A stretch of 64,000 nucleotides of DNA, taken from Purpureocillium takamizusanense (Eukaryota; Ascomycota; Sordariomycetes; Hypocreales; Ophiocordycipitaceae). Made by a program: the position numbers and the translations under genes. Below the pieces are notes generated by a model. That model ran no database searches and was not told where the DNA came from. It saw nothing but the letters and a program-made list of their open reading frames with translations. Location: positions 1,701,501 through 1,765,500 of the forward strand of contig NC_063074.1 of assembly GCF_022605165.1 (NCBI RefSeq). The letters run 5' to 3'. Positions 35,101 through 47,989 of the stretch are shown here, in pieces (positions within the stretch are counted from its first letter, which is position 1; each line of letters starts with the position of its first letter).

Positions 35101-35215
35101 GGTGTCCAAGTGCATCACGGCGGTGGCACGCATGGGTTTCTTCACCAGCGACCGATGCATCGACGAGTACGCAGAAAGCATCTGGAACGTCGAGCCTCTT
35201 GTCGTTCGGGAGTAG
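32190..35215 (+). CDS. gph1: Glycogen phosphorylase
   Basis: This PLP-dependent GT35 enzyme releases glucose-1-phosphate from cytosolic glycogen. Six exons (32190-32352, 32450-32770, 32838-33103, 33161-34587, 34651-34723, 34808-35215) give 885 aa, like yeast Gph1. Conserved blocks in order are [92 protein letters not shown] sequence and [28 protein letters not shown] carries the PLP-binding lysine (K734), in the 73-base exon 5 and at the exon 4/5 junction. The N-terminal ~50 residues are basic, Ser/Thr-containing and a likely phosphoregulatory tail. Intron 2 uses an AAG acceptor, forced by the frame. Confidence 0.96.
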
Positions 35216-35798
35216 TAGCGCTTGACGATTACGATGGGTGTGCCCCGGTTGCGAGGAAGGAAGGGAAGCCGGGTAGAAGGAAGAGACTGTTTGACGAATA
35301 CATGATTGTCTGACTTATATTTGAGTCAGTCGTGCGAGGAGGGTGGAAGTTTGCTTTAACATGGAGGATACATGGATGGCAACGGATTGTCGTTTAAACC
35401 TCATACTACAACAGATACATGTCGAAAGCCGCTGCGTGATGTGGCGGACATGGCTAACAGAACACGTACAAAGCGTCTTTTGTGGCAGTAGTGTTGGCGG
35501 TGCTAAGTCAGTGCGGCGGTTTGGACGATGTTGCCAGCGCACAGACGGACAGACAGACGGGCAGGCAGTCGGGCGGTCGAACGGACGGACGGCGTTGACC
35601 TGTTAGGCACTGGTACATACGTGCATGCCGCAGTGGCTGTGCAGCAGGAACCAGGTCAAGCGTTTAGCCCCGGCCTGGGGCGGAGGAGAAGCTCCTCCTC
35701 GAGCGCCCTGGACCAGGCCAGGCCAGGCGGGGATCGGGGTTTTTGCGTCGATTGCCTGCGGCCGGGGCGATGCGCGAGGGGGAAAGAGGGGGAGGGGC

Positions 35799-35844
35799 AC
35801 GCACACGCACACGCACACGCAGGCGGGCGGGCGGGCGGGCGGGC
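35799..35844. repeat. CGCACA and GGGC simple-repeat tract
   Basis: About three and a half CGCACA units run directly into five to six GGGC tetramers. It is simple-sequence DNA with no coding context. Confidence 0.8.
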
Positions 35845-35989
35845 GACTGAAGGGGCGCGCTGGGCAGCGGTGCCGGGAAACCTGGGGAGGAGCCTCCATA
35901 TTACAGTGGCAGTAGCAATAATAATAAGTGCTGTACCTTGACTGAGGTACTAACTAACCTCATAACGTCCCGTCAGGTGGTGTGCGCAT

Positions 35990-36175
35990 GTGCCGTGCCG
36001 TGCCGTGCCTTGCCGTGTGGTGCGGTGCGGTGCGGTGTGCGCCTGGCTAACTATGTTGGCGGGATGGCGGGATGGCGGGATGGGCGGGGGTCTCGTCAGT
36101 GAGGCGAGCAAGCGAGCAAGTGAGCAAGCAGGCGAGCAAGCAGGCAGGCAAGCAGGCAGGCAAGCAAAGCACCTG
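35990..36175. repeat. Compound pentamer/tetramer repeat tract
   Basis: GTGCC units (35990-36018), GTGCG units (36019-36036), three GGCGGGAT octamers (about 36058-36082) and interspersed GAGCAA/GGCA units (about 36100-36175) lie in one 190-base block. It looks like slippage-derived simple sequence. Confidence 0.8.
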
Positions 36176-38011
36176 CAGAGAGCAAGCAAACACGTATAGT
36201 ATACCCATGTACGCAATTGAACCGATGGGAGCGATTGCGAGGCGGCACTGCTTGCCACGTGCCACGAGCCGTAGTATTCGGGATGCCTTACGAAGTGGTG
36301 CACATGGGACTTGGTCCACACGTACCCAACGTACTTTGTCCTAATAACTCTGCGTATCGCTGCGGCGGGCCATCTGTTGCTGGCATGTGCGTGCGTAGCC
36401 GTACTAATTCACAAGGAGAGCACCTAATAGTACTGGCAAGTCAGGGACCGTGCTGCTGCTCGTCTCCGAACATTCACTGGTGATGACGGTGGCAGTGGTC
36501 ATGATGAGCCGGAAGACTTCCTCTCATTCCATGCCATGCTGCTGCTATGCCATGCCCTGCGATTGCATGTTGCTTTCGTTGGGCGCATTCGCGGGCGGTC
36601 ACCAACGGCCCTCGGTACCTGTGACGTCAGGGCTCTCCTCGAGGGGGAGGGAGGGGAGAGAAATTCCTACCGATTTGCCCCTCGCTTTGCTGTATTTGTT
36701 CGCGACAGGTGGGCTGGGTTACTGACTGGATGGTACCTATGGCTGGTCTGACAAGCAAGGCAGGCGGGACAGGGTCGGAATGAGCAGCAGCCGGGGGTGA
36801 AAGAGAGAGGGATGGGGGGCGAGGGGGGGAGGAAAAGGGGACCCGGCGAATGGGAATGAATCCCATGCACGAGGGATCAATATTTGGCACAGACATGGAT
36901 GGGCATGGGGTTTTGCCGTCGCGGGTTTCCTTGATTTGTGATTTTGGAGAATGGGGGAATGGGAAGGGCTGGTTGGCTGCCCGTGACTATTGTTGTCGCT
37001 GCGCATCGAGATCTTGGCTTGTGGGATGGCATGGAGGGGTACTAAGGTTATACTGTATAAGGTACTGTAGGTGCATACACGCCTAGTCGTGAGAGACGCA
37101 CCTACTAATTGCATCGTCGCATCTAGACGGCAAAGCGGGAGTGAGCAGGTAGGCAGGTAGGTAACTAGGTGGGCAAGCCAAGTGATAAGTCCTCCGACTT
37201 TCATCCCATCCATCTTCATTGCTGGGCAAAGGACGGTGGCAAGGCGGATAGCATGTTCGGATGGATGGGCCTGATCTGGTGGTGGTGGTGGTGGTGGAGG
37301 GGCGGGATGGTGCGCTGTCTGCTGCTGCCCCCTGGGGATGTCGGCCCTGGCGGCTGGTGCCCTGTGGCTGGTGCCCCCCTCCCCTACCTACCTTACCCCT
37401 CCCCCCCTCCGCTGTGCTGGGCCGAGGCGCTCTAGTAGGGCTGGCTGTCCGCTGGACGGGCTGGTTCCATCATCGTCATCAGGGCAGGGCAGTACCTACT
37501 AAGGCATCGTACCTGTGTAGGTACCTGGGGGAGGTGTATGAGGCGGCGGCACTTCAGTCACCACCGCAGCCGCCGGGGCGTATTGATGAGCTCAGTTCGG
37601 GAGCCCTCCCGTCGCCAGGGCAGTCTTCAAGGTAGTTACTAACCTACCTGTAGGTAGACGCGCGGGCAGGGCTGGATAGGGAGCAGACCGGCCTGACCCT
37701 GCAACATATCTTAGGCGGGCAGAGAACGAGCCGCCCGCAGGCAACAAGAGCTGGAGTTGGAACCAGACAAAAGACACGGGGCACAGGGCGTCCCTGTTGT
37801 GCCGGTGGGTTGCAGACCTCGACCGCGTCGATGGGTTGGCAGATCTCGATGCGCAGAGACTGGCACCGACATATTCCCACACCGATCCATGCGACGAAGC
37901 GCCTGCGTCCGTCCCCCCTTTTGGGTTGAGAGAGGACGAGGGCTCTTTCTTTCTCTCATTTCTTCTCCTTCTCCCCCCTCCCCCCCTCTCTCTTCCCCGT
38001 CTCTCGTGGTC

Positions 38012-38026
38012 TTTTTTTTTTTTTTT
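38012..38026. repeat. T15 homopolymer
   Basis: A run of fifteen T residues ends a ~110-base pyrimidine-rich tract (about 37910-38026). Confidence 0.85.
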
Positions 38027-38279
38027 GTAAAGCTCCCTCTTCCTCCTCGTTGCTCCTCGCAAAGAAACGGACAGCGCGACCCTGTGACTGAGCAGGTGCA
38101 CGAGCTTGCCGACGTGCAAAGGCCCCGCCCGACTGCGAATCTCGATCGTGCCCCTTGCCAATAACACGGCATACCTAACTATTTGCTTGCTCTCCAACGG
38201 CGCACACCCGCCGCCGGTCAACGCCCCCCTGTCCCGGGCCAGTTCGGACAACCGCGCCTCAGTTCGCCGTACCGGAGCG

Positions 38280-38282
<3 letters not shown>

Positions 38283-38319
<37 letters not shown>
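38283..38319. repeat. (AG)n dinucleotide microsatellite
   Basis: Eighteen uninterrupted AG units lie about 2.4 kb upstream of hog1. The length suggests it varies between strains. Confidence 0.92.
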
Positions 38320-38322
<3 letters not shown>

Positions 38323-40753
38323 CCCCCCGTTCTCTCCGCGCGGAACAAGTAAACGGCAGCAGCGCAAACCTTTGTTCCCCTCCGTGTCTTTTACCCAAGG
38401 ACACCGGCGAAACCCCCCCCAGTGGTGGGCTTTTTACGACCACCAAACGAACGTTCGTTCCCCCGCCCCAGCTTTTGCCGAACGAGCAAAGTCTAGAACC
38501 GCGGCGGCCAGGCGACGAACGGGCACCGAAATGCTAATGATTGCTAGCGCCTCGGCTAGGCCAGAAAAAAACGAACGACAGGCGGCGAACGCTACGTGCC
38601 TACAGGTACTATCGGCAGACTCGAAGCGCGCGCGCCCCCCATCGAGCCCCGAGCTCCCGATCCGCCCAGCTCTGCGGCTGCGGTTGATAAAACACCAACG
38701 GTCCGCTGTGCATTCGCGCCCGGCGCACACGTTTGAACCGTGATACGGGAACAAACGCGCTCTGCGATTCCTTCATCCCCCTCATCTCGGTCGATAATTG
38801 TACCGAGGACACGAAAGACGTGTAAGTTGGGTCCGTTCGCCTTGCTGTGTGTCGTTTATCCGATGCCAAGTCCCCTCACGGCCGTCTCTCTTCCCCCCTC
38901 TCCTCGTCCTTTTACTTCCTCTCGCTCTCTTCATCCTCCTTCGTCTGGGTCGCCGCCCCGCACGGGGTTTGCCCGCGCTCGAGGCGATGATCGCATTCCC
39001 GCCTCGTCGCCACAGTTGGCTTTCCTGCCTCCGGAGGTGTGTCAGGCAAACGGAGTCGTGCCCTCCTACCTACGTCATGCGTCAAGCATCGGGAGACGAG
39101 AGGCGAGCCGCGCCCCCGCGCGATTCGTCGACGCTTGCAACTGCAAGTGCAGGACTGCAGGGGTCGCGGGCGCATGGTCGTCCAGGGTGCCTACAGTATA
39201 CATTGGACACGCCGCCACCACTGGGTACGCTCGCCATTCACCAAACGAGAAGGCCGGCGGCGAGAGCGGCGCGATAGCGGCGACATCGGGAACGCGGCAA
39301 GCTCCGGCATCGTCCCCCACGGCTAAAAAGGCATCCCATTCCATGATGGGCGCTGCCGTGCGACTGCGTGGCCTGTCCATCCCTCCCGAACGCCGAGTTG
39401 GGCTTCTACGGATGCAGCCTTGACCGGTATGGCCTACATGATGCGCAACTTGGGAATTCTCGGCCTGTGGAAATGATATGATGGTGGTGGGCGGGCGACT
39501 TCCATGAGGTGGCCATCATGAAATGAAATGCCAGTGGACGGAGGCGCCTCGGCTCACCGTGCGGGCGGGCGCTTCTGCCTCGCCGGAGGTTTCTCTCCAG
39601 GGGCTACTGCCACTACCACGCACTACTAGCCACCACGCCCCCTTGGCGGCTGAGCGGCCGGGACGGGAGCTGAGGGGCGGGCAGCAACCTAACCGGAAAG
39701 CTCGTGCAAGCGCACCAGACCCTGAGGAAGGGGCCTGTCACAGGTGTCCAATTCAGGGCGCCTCCATTGGATATCACGCTCTGGGGCGCTGGAACCTGGC
39801 GCTGGAACCCTGAGCACCAGCACCAGCAGCGCGCTCGAGGAAGATGCATTGATTTGCGTCCATCCATCAAAATGGAAGTTCGCCATGGGATCTCATCCCC
39901 CCCCTTGATCCGTGCGGCTTGCCTAGCCTGCATGGATCCTGCTCCCCCGTCCCTCCATCCTCGTCAGCGGCTCCTCTTGAAAGCGATGCTGGCTGCTGCT
40001 CAATGACGACACCCCGACCCTGCACGAGGCGCAGACTTCCGTTGCCAGACACGATGTGTTGCTGACTTCTCGCTGTTTCCGCGACAGCTCCAGTTTTCGT
40101 CGTCGCGCTGCCTGCAACCTCGCTGGTTTCACCGCATCTTCAACTGCATCGACTTTTGCCGCCGCTGCCCATCTCGCGTGCGCGGCATCCCCATCCGTCC
40201 GTCCATCGTCAAACGCTTGCGTTGCCTCCCGCCCTCCAACTCCGCGATACGGACGCTTCAACGGCCGAGCCCACCACGCACGCGCGCAGCCCGCTGCAGA
40301 AAGAAGGAAGACGAAAAGAAAGGAAAAGCCAATCAAATCCTACCTAATACGTCAAAAAAGGCCGTTGAGCCCAACCCGACAACCAAACCTCGACGCCAAG
40401 CACAACGCCACAGGTGACGACAGCGCCGACGGAGGCGACAGGCGCTGTTTGCTGCCCATTGCACGCCACAGACTCAAAAAGTCACCGCCGCCTCACCCCG
40501 CAGACGACGTGACCCCACCACCACCCACCCATCACCGCCACTACTGGTAGTACCAAGTACCACCACCACCACCACCACCACCAACCCGACCATCCTTACC
40601 CACCGACCGACACTACCATCGCCGACCCTTCTTCCGCCGCCGCGTCCACGCTCTTCCATTCCCACAAACCCTCGCTCCCGCAGCCCATCCATCGCCCGCC
40701 TCAGGGATCACCGACAATCGAGCATCGAGCATCGACGCCTGCGCACCGCAATC

Positions 40754-42397
<1,644 letters not shown>

Positions 42398-43140
42398 CTG
42401 TAGGACACAGGTAGCCGTAGTTGGGAAGGGAAGGGAAGTGCATTGGATAGAAGCTAGACGAGGAGGTAGCGGAAAGTCTGGAGCGGATCTCGATTCAGCG
42501 CGCAACGTCGCACGATACCAATCCCCGGACCCCCGTCGCATCGCAGGAGAACACAGAGCCCGCCCGCAAGTCTCCGCGGACGGGGGCCAAATGCATGGCA
42601 TGCACCAGCCCCACGCATCAAAGGTTGTCATTGATACAGAGTTTTTATGGCGTTGAGGTGGGAGGATGGCGGCCGGTACGTATTGGAGGGGGCGGGCGGG
42701 CGGGCAGGCGGCGTGTGCCTTTGTTTGACGAAACAGTGGGTGAAAGGAAACCGGGAGGTTTTGAAACGAACTTTGAATTCCATCAATTCTTTTCTCTCTT
42801 GTTCAATTGGCGTCCTCTATCGTGGTTTCATCGCTGTCCCTCTATCATGACTTTACGATGAGACGGGCCTCTTTTCCTCTTCCCGATTTTTGGCTTTTTT
42901 ACCCTTTTCCCCTCCTCATTTTGTCCTAGCAGAGTGGCTGCCGTGAGGGACGCGCAGATACGCAGCGCAGTGAGGAAGGAGAGAAAGAACGGGAAAAACA
43001 AGGCACGATGAGTACCTTACATGACTAGCAACGATATGGGATCGAGTTTACTGGGCATGCATGAACTCCTCTTCCCTTCCCTCCTCCCGTATTTCGAGGG
43101 CGCGCATGCGTCCGTCGTGTTGCCGCAGTCCCAACAGCGT
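42398..43140. other. Convergent intergenic region between hog1 and the ABC transporter
   Basis: The region holds two 3' UTRs. A GGGC tetramer run lies near 42691-42705 and a pyrimidine-rich tract near 42860-42930. No gene is seen. Confidence 0.4.
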
Positions 43141-46100
43141 CTATGTCTGTTCCAGGAGCTTGTGCAGCTCCTCCTCTTCGCCGCTGTGGCACACCATGTC
43201 GTAAAACTGGCCTTTGGCCTCGTAGAGCTCATTGGGCGAGCCAAACCTGGCAAAGTGGCCGATGTCAGTTTGTCCCGGCCAGGAAACGGCCGAGGGCGAA
43301 AGGGAAAGAACCAAAAAGGAGACAAAAAAATGGAGGTGTACTCACTCCAAGACTCTACCGGCGCTCATAACCACCACACAGTCGTAGTCTATAATGGTGC
43401 GCAAGCGATGCGCAATCGTGACCAGGGTGCGGCCGTCGTTGAACTCCTCGAGCTCGTTGCGCAGGACCTGCTGGATCCCGCGGTCGGTCTCGTAGTCCAT
43501 GCTCGCGGTCGCCTCGTCGAGGAGCATCAGTTTGCTCTTCCGGATCAGGGCACGGCACAGCGACAGGACTTGCCGCTGGCCGTGCGAGAAGTTCTCGCCG
43601 CGGGCGTCCACCTCCGTTGACAGCGTAATGGCTTGGGCGCGGCGGTTCTCGGGCGTCGAGTCGTGATCGTCTTCTGCGCCGGTGTCCACTTCAGTCGTGT
43701 CACCGGAGAACGACGCAATTCCTTTGCAATGTTCCAATGCCGCCTCAAGTTTCTCTCGAGGGACCAGGCCGGTGGGATCGAGGTTGGACTCAACAGTCCC
43801 ACTAAACAGCACAGCTTCTTGAGGAATGATGGTCAGGCTCGCTCGGAGTCTGTGGCGTGGGACCTTTGTGATGTCGACACCATCGAACAAGATTTCGCCA
43901 CTGACAATGTCAGTGAATCGAAGGAGGGAGAGAACCAACTGTAAAATTGTTAGATATAGGCTCAGCAAGGTCGACGTCGCCAACTCACAGTACTCTTGCC
44001 CGACCCTGTTCGTCCGACGACTGCCACGCGCTGCCCAGCTTTGAACTTGAGATTGACATCGGACAGGATGTCTGGACCTTCAGGATCATATCTGATGGTA
44101 ACGTTGCGGAACTCGATCTCCCCAGATCGCGGCCAATTCTTGGGAATCATGTGTGCGTCATCGTCCGCATAGTCGCCCGCGCCCGCGTCTGGGTATGGCT
44201 TGTCGTCCTTATCCTCGGCCTCCAGCTTCACATACTCCTTGACCCTATGGAAGCTTTGCATCTCAACTTCGAGCTCGTTCATGGCCCGCACAAGAACGAG
44301 AATGGTTTGGCTCAGGTCGTTGGCGTTGGTCAAGGAGAAGCCAACAAGCCCGGCGCCGACGAGCCCGACTTTAGACACGGCTATGATGCCCGCAAAAAGA
44401 GCCACGAGAGCAGTGACAAAGTCGATCCTGACGGAGACCCAACGATTGCAGTTGTAGTTTGTTTCCGAGGCAGCGGACCAAACTCTTAATTTGTTCGCCA
44501 GCTCGACGCCAAAGTCATGAGCCTTGCCGTCTCTGGCTCTGATGACTGAGAGCCCGGCCAGGGTATCGGCAAATTGGGAGAAGACCGGAGACTGGGCCGA
44601 AGATGTGAGCCGCTTTATCACAACGGCCGTCCGCGTGTACATCTCCCCAACTATGACGCCGACAAAACAGGTAAAAATGCCGGGGAGCATGAATACCGGC
44701 ATGATGGCGCTGACCGCACCGATGCGAAAGAAGAGCATCATGAAGGCATCCAGCGTTGCGCGCAACATGCCATTAATCGATCCATCAATGGACGCCATGT
44801 CCCCAGAGAAGCGGTTGGTGATGCGGCCGATTGGCGTTGCTTTGAACCAAGACAGAGACACGCGCATGATGCCGCGGATGAAGTCGTTGTGAAGCTTTCT
44901 AGCGGCACGCCAGGTCCCCCACTCGAACAAGACGACGATCAGGCCATATGAGATGAGTTCGCCAAAGGTGAAGAGGGCAAAAATGCCCATGTAAAAGGCA
45001 ATGTCGACGTGTGCTTTGTTTTTGTAAGCTTCGACCCAGATTGACAACCAAAAGCTGGCGCCAAAATAAAACACGTTGGAGAGGAAGAGGCCGACGAGGC
45101 AGGATATGGCGAACAACGGGTTTCCGTAGTAACCCATGTATTGGAACACTGGTTTATCATTAGTCGGCGGCTCCTATTAGGAAAGGGCTTATAATTACTC
45201 ACTACCAAGGCGTCCAACATTGCTTGACGCCTTCATCTCTTCATCAACGACGTTTTTGACCGAGGAATCCGGAGCAACCTTGTTCGGGTCGTTGAAGGAG
45301 TCGCCGTTCGGCTGCAGTTCTGGTTCAGGAGGCGTTTCCGTTTCAGTCTCTTCATCGTCGACATCGCCGCCAAGCACCTCGGCGATCTTGATCGGCTGGC
45401 GTACGACACCAATGTTAGGTTCTGCACTTTGTACCTGACCCTTTTCGAGCAAAATTGCCATGTCTGCCTGAGATGATATCCAAGGGACTTGAGTGACCAA
45501 CACTACGGTGCGGCCATGAAGAAGATCACTACAGAAGCAACGCTTCCACACCCCTGCTGACGTCTTCGCGTCGAGAGCTGAGAAGACATCATCTAAGAGC
45601 AGCAGAGGTGCCTTCGAATATAGGGCTCTAGCCAGGGCAACCCGTGCTTTCTGACCGCCCGAAAGAGATGTCCCGTTCTCTCCCACGACCGTCTGGTCAC
45701 GCTGTGGTAGCTCCTTGAGATCCTCTGGGAGACAGCATGCTGCCACGACTCTGTCATATCGAGCCTTCTCCATGGGACTGCCGAATAGGATGTTATCCTG
45801 GATGGTTTCGTTCTGGAGCCACGCAGATTGGGACGCGAATGCAATGTCGGCAGGAGCCGTCACATTGCCGCCTTCGAGATAGGTTTCGCCGAGTATTGCG
45901 AGCAGCAGAGTCGTCTTTCCACTGCCACTCTGGCCGGAAATGACGTTCAGGCCGCCCTCCACGAAGTCGAGACTAATGTCCTCCAGACGGAAAGCTGCCT
46001 TCTTGTTTCGACGGAAATAACCGCCGCAAATGCGTAGCGGGCCGACCGGGTATTTGACGAGCGGCACGGTGCTCTCGAAATATTTGTCCAACCGTCCAAA

Positions 46101-47989
46101 GGCAACAAGGGCGCCCGCAAATGATCGTGAAAAGACGCTGGCCATCATAATGTTTCTGCGAATGTTCTTGACGAGATAGATGGTAGTAAACGCGGTGGAC
46201 GCCTCCAAGGGCTTCTTGTCGACAATGATATGTATGCCAAACATGACCAGCAGGGCGAGGTACGGGAAGACCTGAGTCACCTCATTGATTATGGCTTGAA
46301 GGACTGCGAGATTCCACAGACTCTTTTGTTCGACAGCACGGGCGGCGATGATCTTGTCAGTGATGGGCGCCTCCCATGCAAAGTATTTGATAGCGCGGAT
46401 CGAAGCGAGATACTCTGTGACGAGGGATATGCGCGAGTCCTGGGCCTTACGCACCCGCTTTTGCGTGGTGTACATGAGCTTGCCAAGCCAAACGGAAATG
46501 GGAGTTGCCAGGACCAGAATCAAGGTTCCGACAATGGAGGCCCAGCCAAGCATGTTGTACAAGCCGATGAGAGAAACAATCGTTCCTGCAGGAACTCCTA
46601 CCAAAACAATCATGATATCTCGAGATTTGAAAATTGCATCGACGTCGGCAGCCATCAGATTTGCCAAACGACCGGCAGAGGTAGACTTTTGCGCCTTTTC
46701 GCTGGATTCGTCGTGCTTGGACTTGTCACTGTTGACTTCGAACGGATCGTCTTCAAGCTCCATGGATTCCAAAGCCTTGTGATAGAGCTCCTGGGTCATG
46801 GCAGACTTGATCCGAACTATCAGCCTGGTCGAGGTGAAGATGTACTGCTGAAACAGGATCGAGCGAGACACGGGGCCCGTGAACATGAGGAGCAGCCAAA
46901 CCCATGGGCGGTATATAGCGTCGTTGGGCGAGCTGAGGTATTCAAGCAACTTGTACATGCCAAAGGGGGCAACGTTCTCGACCGTGTAGCCACTGCCAAT
47001 CCATAGCGACATGAGGAGCAGCTCCGTGCGCATGAAGCGGAGAGTAGTCCAAAAGGTCGTCTTGGATATAGAGCGGGCACCCTGGACCCTGCGCAAGAGA
47101 TACAAAGGCTCGTCGTACCACGCGAGCTTCGGAATGCCAGCCATGTCGAGCTTTCCCATGGTTCCTTTCCAGATGATGTGTGTCAGCCACTGGTACGTGC
47201 AGTAGTAATTGATCCAGCTGCATGTCTCCTCGGGAGCCGGTTCTTTGGGGACCTCGAAACCGGGGATATCGTATCCAATCTGCGGCGGCACCCATTCGCG
47301 AGGGGTGACCATGGCGATGATCAACGCAGCGGCCAGGGCGGCGGTGGCGCCAACGAGCGCGGGGCTTTTGGAGCAGCCCGAGCCCATCTGAATACATGGC
47401 AGAAACTGAGCGGCGAAAAGCAACATCAAAGTGGCGGCCATAACAGCGTTGACCTGGTGTAGAGCCGTATGGCGCCATCGCAGGTGGTTGATGAGGCGAG
47501 TCAAGCCGAGAAGGAAGCAGTACGTTAGAAGTGCCGGGTTGAGCCAATGCACACGGCCTTGGATGCACGCGGCGATAAGGAACCCAAGTGATGTCGCCCT
47601 CAGCACCTGGGACAAGAGTTCATACCGCCATCGTATTGCTGAAGCCTTTGGCTTGAAGTCGGGGGTGCCACGGCGGTGTCGAAGCAGGCCGAATACAAGC
47701 CACAATGCTGAAATGGAAAAGATGACCACCTGAGGGGTGCCCGACTGGGCAAACTCAGACACTTTCTGGATCCATGGTACCTGAGCGACAGCCTTGCCGA
47801 GCCTGTGCGACGGGTTAGAATCTCCTGGAACGGCACTTGACGACCATTACCTGGCAGCTGGTGCCTCTCAACGGGCTATGGCGGGAATACACACGTGCTT
47901 AGCAGTGTCTGAGGAGGCTCGTCTGGCTGAACCCTGGTTCCAAAAGGCGAAAACTCGTACGAGCCGAAGCGATGGATCACGATGTCCAT
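43141..47989 (-). CDS. ABCC/MRP-type full ABC transporter
   Basis: This is a predicted vacuolar or plasma-membrane ATP-driven exporter of glutathione conjugates, drugs or organic anions (Ycf1/MRP family). Five exons (47989-47895, 47835-45203, 45148-43989, 43938-43346, 43246-43141) give 1528 aa. The order is an N-terminal membrane region (TMD0), TMD1, NBD1, TMD2, NBD2. NBD1 has SGQSGSGKTT (~665), SLSGGQKARVALARAL (~756) and LLLLDDVFSALD, where the catalytic Glu is Asp, as usual in this family. NBD2 has GRTGSGKST ending at residue 1296, FSHGQRQ (1413-) and LMLLDEATASMD. An acidic Glu/Thr/Pro linker separates NBD1 from TMD2. The start exon (MDIVIHRFGSYEFSPFG) is inferred from splicing and uses an AAG acceptor, so the N-terminus is the least certain part. 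Confidence 0.9.

Larger units (their letters stand above)
35216..40753. promoter_or_regulatory. 5.5 kb gene-poor region upstream of hog1
   Basis: No supported gene is seen. From left to right it holds tetramer/pentamer low complexity (35544-35590, 35799-35844, 35990-36175), GTAC/CTAC-rich motifs (35930-35960, 37038-37080, 37490-37530, 37630-37655), a GGT run at 37278-37298, a T15 run at 38012-38026, an (AG)n microsatellite at 38283-38319, and a CT- and CCA-rich leader (about 40050-40753, including a CAC run near 40557-40583) directly before the Hog1 start. It probably carries the Hog1 promoter and long 5' UTR; the rest is unexplained. Confidence 0.45.

Noticed and set aside
37592..38446. 284-codon minus-strand frame in the hog1 upstream region
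   Set aside because: It is built on the T15, CT and AG repeats and reads as poly-Lys and Ser/Leu repeats, with no domain.
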